5,460 nucleotides of DNA. Source: Actinomycetota bacterium. GTDB lineage: Bacteria; Actinomycetota; Actinomycetes; S36-B12; UBA5976. The DNA is taken from assembly GCA_026392535.1 (NCBI GenBank), contig JAPLBX010000158.1, positions 1 through 5,460 of the forward strand, in the 5' to 3' direction. Position numbers and translations under genes: made by a program. Within the stretch, counting starts at the first letter, position 1, and each line of letters begins with the position of its first letter. This document shows positions 1 through 5,460 of the stretch, one piece after another. The notes beneath the pieces were generated by a model. That model worked only from the letters and a program-made list of their open reading frames with translations. It searched no databases and was not told the origin of the DNA.

Positions 1-536
1 AGGTTCGCTAACTCAGAAACACGGCCCTCATATTGCTCGCAAATAGCCTGAATATCAGCCTCATTTAGCACTTCGATTTCAGGTAATTCTTCGGCTGGTG
101 GTGGTGCGATTGCGAGCACAGTCTGTTCAATGATGTTGCCCTCGATGTCACAGCAACTATCACCGTTACACATGTATGACCAGTACCGATTGTCATCAAC
201 AAGCAGCACATCCAATAGATGCAGGGTTGTGGTTTCGAAGTAGTTGATGATGTCTCTCACCTGGCTACTAAATGGCAATTCCCCATCACCACGTCCAGTG
301 AATACGGTGAAGATTGCCTGATCGTAGCTAAGACCACCAGTAAGGTCGATGACCTTTTCCAATGTCTCAACCCAGTCCTTGTCCATGTCAACGAAAGCTA
401 CGCAAGGGCATTCATCTCCATTGACATAAGCCAAGACAATCTTGTTTGTGATGGGTGTTGGGCTTGCACTTACTAATGAGGTGACAAACTCACGAGGGTT
501 TGTCACTTTCAATTGTTCCGGAGCTAATTCGCTCAT
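1..536 (-). CDS. DUF4192 family protein, N-terminal part (runs off left edge)
   Basis: Reading leftwards from an ATG at 536-534, the frame stays open for 178 codons to the window edge, so the C-terminus is missing. An AGGAG lies 6 nt before the ATG. The product begins MSELAPEQLKVTNPREFV. It carries the family signature around residues 117-133: RYWSYMC, then two adjacent cysteines (C128, C129) and a closing EG, matching the usual R-[WY]-W-S-Y-x-C...C-C-P-x-x-G block of DUF4192. The N-terminal block, usually a PYLLGF-like stretch followed by an SLVVV-like strand, is degenerate here (residues 22-40). No signal peptide or membrane segment is visible, so a cytoplasmic protein is likely. DUF4192 has no established function; it is common in actinobacterial chromosomes and mobile regions. 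The gene diverges from the GTPase gene and has an unusual hairpin-rich leader. Family assignment rests on motif recall, not a search. Confidence 0.85.
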   Translation of the reverse strand, partial: MSELAPEQLKVTNPREFVTSLVSASPTPITNKIVLAYVNGDECPCVAFVDMDKDWVETLEKVIDLTGGLSYDQAIFTVFTGRGDGELPFSSQVRDIINYFETTTLHLLDVLLVDDNRYWSYMCNGDSCCDIEGNIIEQTVLAIAPPPAEELPEIEVLNEADIQAICEQYEGRVSELAN

Positions 537-540
537 GTTT

Positions 541-547
541 TTCTCCT
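541..547 (-). promoter_or_regulatory. Ribosome-binding site of the DUF4192 gene
   Basis: The minus strand reads AGGAGAA here, with AGGAG placed 6 nt before the ATG at 536. It lies only a few bases beyond the U-tract of the upstream terminator hairpin. Translation of the gene therefore needs transcripts that have read through that terminator, unless a promoter I cannot see lies in between. Confidence 0.75.
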
Positions 548-555
548 ATAAATAG

Positions 556-585
556 AAAAAGCCCCCACCAATTTGGTGGAGACTT
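556..585 (-). terminator. Intrinsic terminator in the DUF4192 leader (promoter-distal)
   Basis: On the minus strand AAGTCTCCACCA pairs with TGGTGGGGGCTT (12 pairs including two G-U) around a 3-nt loop, and a run of T follows. The shape is that of a rho-independent terminator. It ends about 20 nt before the DUF4192 start codon and points into that gene. It thus sits in the 5' leader rather than after a gene, which suggests attenuation or insulation from upstream transcription. Confidence 0.7.
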
Positions 586-588
586 AAA

Positions 589-611
589 CCCCGATAGACC
601 ATCTATCGAGG
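589..611 (-). other. Stable hairpin between two terminators
   Basis: On the minus strand CCTCGATAGA pairs with TCTATCGGGG, a 10-bp stem with one G-U pair, around the loop TGG. It is followed by only TTTAAG, so it is a weak terminator at best. Its 5' arm could alternatively pair with the 3' arm of the upstream terminator: GCCTCGA (612-606) with TCGGGGC (628-622). This makes it a candidate antiterminator partner. Confidence 0.55.
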
Positions 612-617
612 CAAATG

Positions 618-645
618 AAAAAGCCCCGACCAGAAGGCCGAGGCT
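618..645 (-). terminator. Intrinsic terminator in the DUF4192 leader (promoter-proximal)
   Basis: On the minus strand AGCCTCGGCC pairs with GGTCGGGGCT over all ten positions (two G-U pairs) around a TTCT tetraloop. A run of T follows directly. This is a strong, classical rho-independent terminator. It begins 2 nt after the stop codon of a possible 14-codon ORF and points toward the DUF4192 gene. It may end a short RNA of roughly 95 nt started at the promoter near 721-729. Confidence 0.75.
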
Positions 646-646
646 G

Positions 647-691
647 CTAATGCGCTAAAGAACGGGTAACAATGGTTCTGATTTCACGCAT
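647..691 (-). CDS. Possible 14-residue leader peptide
   Basis: The minus strand reads ATG at 691-689 and stays open to TAG at 649-647, giving MREIRTIVTRSLAH. The stop codon lies 2 nt before the 5' arm of the strong terminator. A ribosome paused at the end of this ORF would cover that arm, the geometry used in ribosome-mediated attenuation. There is no run of one amino acid, though three arginines and two threonines occur in 14 codons. There is no good Shine-Dalgarno, and the ATG lies at the base of a hairpin, so translation is doubtful. It may be a chance ORF in an untranslated leader or small RNA. I do not recognise the peptide. Confidence 0.25.
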   Translation of the reverse strand: MREIRTIVTRSLAH

Positions 692-716
692 GTCAAAGTA
701 CGAATTACTTTGATGC
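688..716. repeat. Inverted repeat, operator-like or leader hairpin
   Basis: TCAAAGTA (693-700) and TACTTTGA (706-713) are perfect 8-bp inverted arms around 5 nt, with GCA/TGC outer pairs beyond a 2-nt bulge. The repeat overlaps the expected start of the minus-strand transcript, just downstream of its -10 box. It could be a repressor operator between the divergent genes. It could equally be an RNA hairpin at the very 5' end of the DUF4192 leader that partly sequesters the leader ATG. It does not match the actinobacterial LexA box (TCGAAC-N4-GTTCGA). Confidence 0.5.
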
Positions 717-720
717 CTCT

Positions 721-729
721 ATTATATCA
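721..729 (-). promoter_or_regulatory. Extended -10 promoter driving the DUF4192 leader
   Basis: The minus strand reads TGATATAAT, a perfect TATAAT with a TG one base upstream (extended -10). The -35 position 17 nt upstream (744-749) reads TTCCAA, only a 3/6 match, as is tolerated with an extended -10. Transcription would start near 714 and give a leader of about 180 nt before the DUF4192 ATG. A consensus TTGACA also occurs on the minus strand at 696-691, but its best -10 (CATTGT, 674-669) is poor. I found no convincing plus-strand promoter for the GTPase here. Confidence 0.45.
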
Positions 730-757
730 CAAAGGCAACAAGCTTGGAATCTACATT

Positions 758-762
758 GGGAG
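758..762 (+). promoter_or_regulatory. Ribosome-binding site that selects the GTPase start
   Basis: GGGAG stands 5 nt before the ATG at 768. The longer alternative, TTG at 744, has only AAAGG (731-735) at 8 nt and overlaps the presumed -35 of the divergent promoter. ATG 768 is therefore preferred. Confidence 0.6.
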
Positions 763-767
763 TTTGG

Positions 768-3194
768 ATGAATCTAACGAAGGCGCTCTCGGAAATACAC
801 GACGTAGCAAAATTTAGTGTTAACGCCATTTACAATGTGCAAACGGCTCTCAAGGACTCACCAACCCACCAAGACGCGATAGACAAATTGGCGTCACTCA
901 AAAACGATGCACACGAGGTTCTAGCACAATCAGCTACCCTCCCTCCAGTTACTATCGCTTTACTCGGAGCGACTGGCGCTGGTAAAAGCACGCTTATCAA
1001 TGCTCTGATTGGCGCCGACATTCTTCCCACTGATGCCATGTCTACCTGTACTGCGGGAATTGCGCGCGTTAGACATCTAGACATTGATGGATTTAGAATC
1101 ACCGTCAATTTCGTGGCTGAGTCTGAATGGCAATCAGATTTAGCAGGGCTATCCGCACTTTTGCAAGTTTCAGGTCGGTTAACGGACCCCACAACTGAGC
1201 CGAATATGCCGCCTAACTCAAATGCTTTCGCGACCGAAGAGTCGTCCGATTTGTCCGATGAGGATCGCTCCGGCCTTGACTCGTTGGGTGAAGAAAACCT
1301 TATCCGACTTGTTGCTGTCTACGGCATGCAGCAGCTCAAGACTTTTGGAGATTCCAAAAATGCTGCAACCCTTGTAATGCCAAATAATCTAAAGAATCTA
1401 CTTAGTGAGAAGAGGATTGAGCTTCAAACTACCGATGCGAAACAAACTGCAAAAGTCCTGAGAGATTTCCTCGTGACTCCAAATGACATCTCAAAAGTTG
1501 AAGCTGCAGGTCAAATTTGGCCGTTGGTCCAAGATGTGTTGATTGAAGGTAGATTCGAAGGATTAAGTTCAAACGCAGAACTAGTCGATCTTCCCGGTCT
1601 GAATGACCCAAACAAGGCTCGAGAACGGCGAACTCAGGATTTTCTAAAATCCGCAAAATTCCTCTTTGTTGCCTACGCAGCCAACCGAAAGCAATTTGCA
1701 ATCACATCCATTAATCAGATTATGAATTCTCATGATATTTTGAACCGGATTTTAGTCAACGAACGCGCTGATGCACTGACTCTAATTGCAACAAAATTGG
1801 ATCAGCTCCCCAACGAAAATGAGGAACCTTTTGATCAGCTAGATTGTTCCGAGATTTCAGACTCAGAACTCGGATCAATTTATGCATCTGCCGTGCGCAA
1901 AAATGCTGAGTCGATAAAACGACTGGTCGCTTCTCAAAATCTGGCTCAAATCGCAACGGGAGAGCAGCTGGAACACTGGACAGAGCTTATTCAGCAAAGT
2001 CCAGTATTTGCCACTTCAGCAAGGGACATGTCCACTTTAGTAAAACTCGATGCAAACCCAGAGTTAGCAAAGAAAAAATCTAGAAAAATTTTTGATAACG
2101 TCGATGAAACTGGCATACCGGCGCTTAGATTGCATTTAGAGAAAATCTGCAAGGAGTCTGGTCCTGAGACCGTAGTCTTGCAACTTAACAATCGGCTGGA
2201 ACGGACCCTCCAACAGACGAAAGCGATAGCTGGAAGTGCGAAGCTTTACCATGATTTGGGTAATGCAGAACTCAATGAACGAATGAATGCCCTTCGCGGC
2301 GCAATGGATTGGCTCATAGAACGTTTAAAAGTATCCACGGGTAAGGAAATTGACCGCCACCTTACCCGTCTAGACCAAGCCGGTGAAAAGTTGCGAATCA
2401 GTTTGGTGTTGGATCAATATCAACTACACCAGATGCTAAGTGAGTACGAGAACTTCCTTAGAGGACTTCATTGGACGACCTTACGAGCCACCACAGTTCG
2501 AGAAGGCTCATATCACTCCCCTGCACGCGGTCCTGTGAACTTGTTTGATGCGGCCGCCCAGCCGCTGAAAAAGACTAAACTAACCATTTGGCTTCAACAC
2601 TTCAAACGAGAGATTCCAGCGCTCTTGGAGCAAGTTTCTGAATCATTCCGAATTGATTCAGAAGCGTTTCTTGATGGCATTGCAGCTGAACTTGTCGGAC
2701 CATTTGACTTCCCAAACATTAGGGACTCGATTAACAACGAACTGTACAACGCGCGCACAGTACAGCAGTCTGAATTCGCAGAAATGTGTGCTGACATCGC
2801 GGATACCATCGAAAAGATTTCGAATGAATTAATTGATGTAGTAAACCAAATCGTCAGATCCGAAATGGCCGATTCAGTTTCTGCAGCGGCAGAGCATCGC
2901 GGAATAGGAATGACTATGCTCATGCGGGATGACTTGATTAACGGCGCTCAGGTCGCATTGCCAAAAGCACTCGAAAAAATTGAGCAGACGATGACTGAGA
3001 TGATTTCAAACATGCACACACAGGTAGCAATTCGAATCCGCAGTGTTTCTACCTCATTGTCTATAGCTGCAAGCAACCTTGTGACCCTCCTAGAGGAAAC
3101 TGATGCGCCACGTGAGCCGATACATGAAGCGACACTAATAGACGCTCTTGAGGACATTCATACTCTCATAGCTCGACTACATTTGATTCAATAA
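768..3194 (+). CDS. Dynamin-superfamily GTPase, SLIP-GC-like
   Basis: The product has 808 residues from ATG 768 (816 if TTG 744 is used). All five GTPase motifs are present: G1 GATGAGKS (67-74), a G2 threonine in STCTAG (92-97), G3 DLPG (274-277), G4 TKLD (342-345) and G5 TSARD (416-420). WPLVQDV (251-257) ahead of ELVDLPGLNDPNKAR (271-285) recalls the eukaryotic SLIP-GC/nuclear GTPase branch of the dynamin superfamily. About 150 residues separate G2 from G3, including an acidic, Pro/Ser-rich stretch (140-175). Residues 465-808 look almost wholly helical and may form the stalk or bundle of dynamin-like proteins; I see no membrane span or signal peptide. Known family members hydrolyse GTP while assembling, often on membranes. 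Some bacterial dynamins (DynA, the Eleos proteins) act in phage defence. A role here with the RecQ-like helicases downstream is inference. GTPase identity is firm; the subfamily is a recall-based judgement. Confidence 0.88.
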   Translation: MNLTKALSEIHDVAKFSVNAIYNVQTALKDSPTHQDAIDKLASLKNDAHEVLAQSATLPPVTIALLGATGAGKSTLINALIGADILPTDAMSTCTAGIARVRHLDIDGFRITVNFVAESEWQSDLAGLSALLQVSGRLTDPTTEPNMPPNSNAFATEESSDLSDEDRSGLDSLGEENLIRLVAVYGMQQLKTFGDSKNAATLVMPNNLKNLLSEKRIELQTTDAKQTAKVLRDFLVTPNDISKVEAAGQIWPLVQDVLIEGRFEGLSSNAELVDLPGLNDPNKARERRTQDFLKSAKFLFVAYAANRKQFAITSINQIMNSHDILNRILVNERADALTLIATKLDQLPNENEEPFDQLDCSEISDSELGSIYASAVRKNAESIKRLVASQNLAQIATGEQLEHWTELIQQSPVFATSARDMSTLVKLDANPELAKKKSRKIFDNVDETGIPALRLHLEKICKESGPETVVLQLNNRLERTLQQTKAIAGSAKLYHDLGNAELNERMNALRGAMDWLIERLKVSTGKEIDRHLTRLDQAGEKLRISLVLDQYQLHQMLSEYENFLRGLHWTTLRATTVREGSYHSPARGPVNLFDAAAQPLKKTKLTIWLQHFKREIPALLEQVSESFRIDSEAFLDGIAAELVGPFDFPNIRDSINNELYNARTVQQSEFAEMCADIADTIEKISNELIDVVNQIVRSEMADSVSAAAEHRGIGMTMLMRDDLINGAQVALPKALEKIEQTMTEMISNMHTQVAIRIRSVSTSLSIAASNLVTLLEETDAPREPIHEATLIDALEDIHTLIARLHLIQ

Positions 3195-3562
3195 TCGTTT
3201 TCGGCGACAGCCTGAATCTGACCACGCGAGTTTGCCATGCATGGAAAATGGATACAAGCCGTCTTTACTTGGCCAATCTATGGGTAATGTGAACTAATTC
3301 TTTCTGTATCGTGCAGCCCAGGCGTCCATACATATTTTTTAGGAGAACATACAACTTTTTTCGACGGCTGCGAATGAAATTCCAGGGAATCTATTTGAAT
3401 ATCACGCAACTTCCGCTGAGCAGACCCACTAATCTCGATTTCCAAAATCTTTCCGAAAACTAACGGATTTCCGAGGTTTTGCATAGTGAGATAAACACCT
3501 AAAGCGATGAGACTTACGTCGTGCCAACAAGTAGTTGGAACAACGACCTTAAGGAGCCAAAC
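3195..3562. other. Intergenic stretch without a convincing gene
   Basis: This 368-nt stretch separates the GTPase from the first helicase. No intrinsic terminator follows the GTPase stop. It holds a 10-bp palindrome CCATGCATGG (3235-3244), and TTTCC occurs three times (3439, 3450, 3468) ahead of the helicase. A minus-strand ORF (3278-3484, 68 codons) and a plus-strand 29-codon ORF (3374-3463) lack usable ribosome-binding sites. An AGGAG at 3341-3345 has no start codon at a workable distance. A helicase promoter probably lies here, but I cannot place a good -35/-10 pair. Confidence 0.5.
3551..3556 (+). promoter_or_regulatory. Ribosome-binding site that selects the first helicase start
   Basis: AAGGAG stands 6 nt before the ATG at 3563. 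The upstream in-frame GTG at 3521 would add 14 residues, but it has no comparable site and would put this AAGGAG inside the gene. The paralogous second helicase aligns without gaps from the methionine at 3563. Confidence 0.85.
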
Positions 3563-5062
3563 ATGGCTATCAGTAAGAAAATCATCAAGTCAACAACTCA
3601 GGAGATCCTGAGTCATATCGCTAGCCCAAAAGCTAAGCCCAAGACTGATCAACTCAATGCTCTCTGCTCACTTCTTCTTGAAAGCAAGAATGTATTGCTT
3701 CACCAAGCAGCTGGTTGGGGTAAATCTGCTGTCTATTGGACTGGGGCAAAGATCCTCGCGGATTCATCAAACCGGATGACTCTGGTAGTTAGTCCGTTGA
3801 AGCCACTTATGAATGATCAAATGTTGGCCGCTACATCAACTGGACTACGCGCAGCACTACTCAACGGAACAACGGAGCCTGAATGGGTCAATACCTACCA
3901 GCAGTGCGCTGCAGGGATGTACGACATTCTTTTCGTCACTCCGGAGCACTTGCTGAGACCAGACTTCATCGAACAAGTTCTTGAGAAGCTCCGTGACAAG
4001 CTTGGGCTTCTAGTTATCGATGAGGCGCACACAATTTCAACGTGGGGTCATGACTTCAGACTCGACTACCAGCGCATCACAGAAATTACTGCAAAGTTTC
4101 CAAGTGTGCCTGTGCTAGCAACCACTGCTACCGCTGATGATGCAACATGCCTGGATATTGCGGAACAACTTTCTGGAGAGACAGTCGTAATTAGAGGCAA
4201 CCTAGAATTGCCCTCACTACACCTTGCTGTCATCAATGACATGAGCAGTGATCATCGCATTGGGTTTACTAAGAACTTCATTAAGCAGCGTGGCGGCTCA
4301 GGGCTAGTGTTCGCCCGCACAATCGAGAACATCAAATCAATCAACACTGGATTGAGGTACTCGGGCATTAACTCAAAGGAATACCATGCAGAACTTGATG
4401 ATGACGAGAGAATTGAGCTAGAGAAGGCTTGGCTCGATGGAGAGATTCCAGTCCTTGTCACTTCCACAGCATTCAGTATGGGCATGAACAAACAGGATGC
4501 CTCCTGGGTCGTACACCTGAATTCACCGATCTCGCTCAAATCGCTCTACCAGGAAGTGGGTCGTGTAGGTCGCGGAGGAAACGAAGCTCTGTCAGTGGTT
4601 ATCCCCGATTCGAAAACTGACGGTCGAGCTTTGCAAACCTTCCCTGGCAAAAACCTGCCAAATGCAATCGAATTACAAAGCGCACTTACATATGTGAACG
4701 AAAGCATGTATCCACTGACTGCCTACAAGCTTGCAGAATTGATGCGCAATGGCATTAAGCGTGCCACTCTGCTACTCAAGGCGCTAGCAAAAGACGAGGC
4801 CATCTATCAAGCGGGCAATGGTTGGCGACCGACAGGAACTGTGTGGACGTTTGATCAAGCGTCTTATGACCGTCAGCTCGCTGCCCTGCGACAAGATGCC
4901 GACTTGATGAAGGAATACCTGAATACCGAACAGTGCCTTATGACATTTATGCGCATAGGTATCGGCGAGCATGTTCCTACAGATGAGAAGTGTGGCCGCT
5001 GCAGCAACTGCAAAGGACACCTTCCAGTGGGCTTGAACGAGTACCAGAAGAGAGTGAAGTAG
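3563..5062 (+). CDS. RecQ-like superfamily 2 DNA helicase, short form
   Basis: The 499-residue product has the full set of RecQ-type motifs: motif 0 glutamine in KTDQ (27-30), Walker A GWGKS (51-55), Ia SPLKPLMNDQ (77-86), DEAH (153-156), the RecQ aromatic-rich loop with WGHDFR (161-166), III TTAT (187-190), IV VFART (249-253), V TAFSMGMNK (302-310) and VI QEVGRVGRGG (330-339, arginine fingers R334/R337). A winged-helix-like part follows (about 370-450), with the GW..TG..W..D..Y pattern (420-435) of actinobacterial RecQ homologues. A zinc site comes last: C458, C477, C480, C483. Such enzymes use ATP to unwind DNA 3'-to-5'. From memory, relatives run to about 700 residues with a further C-terminal domain; this protein stops 16 residues after the last cysteine and has no HRDC domain. 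The short form could be natural or an ancestral truncation; the reading frame itself is intact. A paralogue follows directly on the same strand. Confidence 0.9.
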   Translation: MAISKKIIKSTTQEILSHIASPKAKPKTDQLNALCSLLLESKNVLLHQAAGWGKSAVYWTGAKILADSSNRMTLVVSPLKPLMNDQMLAATSTGLRAALLNGTTEPEWVNTYQQCAAGMYDILFVTPEHLLRPDFIEQVLEKLRDKLGLLVIDEAHTISTWGHDFRLDYQRITEITAKFPSVPVLATTATADDATCLDIAEQLSGETVVIRGNLELPSLHLAVINDMSSDHRIGFTKNFIKQRGGSGLVFARTIENIKSINTGLRYSGINSKEYHAELDDDERIELEKAWLDGEIPVLVTSTAFSMGMNKQDASWVVHLNSPISLKSLYQEVGRVGRGGNEALSVVIPDSKTDGRALQTFPGKNLPNAIELQSALTYVNESMYPLTAYKLAELMRNGIKRATLLLKALAKDEAIYQAGNGWRPTGTVWTFDQASYDRQLAALRQDADLMKEYLNTEQCLMTFMRIGIGEHVPTDEKCGRCSNCKGHLPVGLNEYQKRVK

Positions 5063-5111
5063 AGATGTCAGAACAGTCCGATAACCTGAATTCGGTTGCA
5101 AATAATCCCCT

Positions 5112-5116
5112 AAGGA
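5112..5116 (+). promoter_or_regulatory. Ribosome-binding site that selects the second helicase start
   Basis: AAGGA lies 5 nt before ATG 5122. An in-frame ATG at 5065, 2 nt after the first helicase's stop, would add 19 residues and could use translational coupling, but it has only a weak purine-rich lead. The gap-free alignment of the two paralogues begins at 5122, which favours that start. Confidence 0.65.
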
Positions 5117-5121
5117 ACACA

Positions 5122-5460
5122 ATGACAATCACTCGCGAGTATGTAACAAGTGTTGCTGATGATGTAATCGCCAGCATTGCCGGTCCCGAAGCTAAGCCAC
5201 GTGCCGACCAAATCGAAGCAGTGACTGCCCTCCTTGTTGACAAACGACGTACGTTAGTTGTCCAGCACACCGGTTGGGGTAAATCAGCCGTGTACTGGAT
5301 TGCGTCCAATGTTGTTCGACGTCAAGGTGGAGGCATTGTATTAGTTGTCTCTCCCCTGCTCGCGTTGATGCGCAATCAGGTCGAATCAGCAACTAAGGCT
5401 GGATTACGTGCAGAGACACTTAACTCCAGCAATACTGATGACTGGCCAGAGATTGAACGC
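5122..5460 (+). CDS. Second RecQ-like DNA helicase, N-terminal part (runs off right edge)
   Basis: Only the first 113 residues are in the window and the frame is open at the edge. They hold the motif 0 glutamine in RADQ (27-30), Walker A GWGKS (51-55) followed by AVYW, and motif Ia SPLLALMRNQ (77-86), ending in a LNSSNTDDW stretch (100-108). These are the usual forms in actinobacterial RecQ-family helicases, so this copy looks canonical, while the upstream copy has the altered motif Ia SPLKPLMNDQ. The first 108 residues align with the upstream helicase without a gap, with 43 identities by my hand count (about 40%). The two genes are thus old paralogues rather than a fresh duplication. The 59-nt gap, or 2 nt if ATG 5065 is used, suggests co-transcription. 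DEAH, motifs III-VI and the zinc site should lie beyond the edge. Confidence 0.85.
   Translation, partial: MTITREYVTSVADDVIASIAGPEAKPRADQIEAVTALLVDKRRTLVVQHTGWGKSAVYWIASNVVRRQGGGIVLVVSPLLALMRNQVESATKAGLRAETLNSSNTDDWPEIER

Noticed and set aside
219..476. Plus-strand 85-codon ORF
   Set aside because: Lies wholly inside the DUF4192 gene on the other strand, which has a good ribosome-binding site and a family motif; the plus frame has neither.
669..696. Minus-strand TTGACA (696-691) as the -35 of a second promoter
   Set aside because: The best -10 at proper spacing (CATTGT) matches only 3 of 6 positions; the extended -10 at 721-729 is far better.
830..3157. Several minus-strand ORFs of 66-120 codons opposite the GTPase gene
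   Set aside because: They lie opposite a coding frame with all five G motifs and show no motifs of their own; chance open frames.
3341..3345. AGGAG that looks like a ribosome-binding site
   Set aside because: No ATG, GTG or TTG follows within 5-12 nt, so it starts nothing visible.
3374..3463. Plus-strand ORF of 29 codons beginning MKFQGIYLN
   Set aside because: Short, no ribosome-binding site, no recognisable motif.
3278..3484. Minus-strand ORF of 68 codons beginning MQNLGNPLVFGKILE
   Set aside because: Nearest AGG is 14 nt before the ATG, no recognisable family, and it sits in a gap that needs a promoter. Left as a possibility in the intergenic entry, not called as a gene.
4252..5392. ORFs on both strands overlapping the two helicase genes (4252-4539, 4429-4620, 4784-5128, 4977-5309, 5192-5392)
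   Set aside because: All overlap helicase coding sequence with conserved motifs and show no independent support.
1..5460. CRISPR array, tRNA, rRNA, insertion sequence or integrase
   Set aside because: No regularly spaced repeats, cloverleaf, transposase/integrase motifs or terminal inverted repeats were seen on either strand.

Overview
The window looks like an accessory region of an actinobacterium (Actinomycetota) with moderate G+C, in the mid-40s to high-40s percent by eye. Two things point there. The left-edge gene belongs to DUF4192, an almost exclusively actinobacterial family. The two helicases at the right belong to the RecQ-like lineage with the GWGKSAVYW Walker A region that is widespread in that phylum. 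Strong AAGGAG/AGGAG ribosome-binding sites precede the main genes. The genus cannot be read from the sequence.

Layout. Positions 1-536 (minus) hold the N-terminal 178 residues of a DUF4192 protein that runs off the left edge. Positions 537-767 are a divergent intergenic region. Read on the minus strand it holds, in order, an extended -10 promoter, a perfect 8-bp inverted repeat with a 5-nt spacer, a possible 14-codon leader ORF, a strong intrinsic terminator, a second stable hairpin, and a second intrinsic terminator ending only about 20 nt before the DUF4192 start codon. This resembles a transcription-attenuation leader. Positions 768-3194 (plus) encode an 808-residue dynamin-superfamily GTPase with all five G motifs, resembling the SLIP-GC (nuclear GTPase) branch known mainly from eukaryotes. 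Positions 3195-3562 contain no convincing gene. Positions 3563-5062 (plus) encode a 499-residue RecQ-like DNA helicase that ends right after its zinc cluster. Positions 5122-5460 (plus) are the start of a second, paralogous RecQ-like helicase that continues past the right edge.

How they may work together. The GTPase and the two helicases lie in the same orientation. A large dynamin-like GTPase beside two diverged RecQ-like helicases does not match a house-keeping operon I recognise. It has the look of a defence or genome-maintenance cassette, with the helicases acting on DNA and the GTPase as a nucleotide-driven assembly or membrane-acting component. That functional link is inference from neighbourhood only. 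The 368-nt gap before the first helicase leaves open whether the GTPase is co-transcribed with the helicases.

No tRNA, rRNA, CRISPR array, insertion sequence or integrase is visible.
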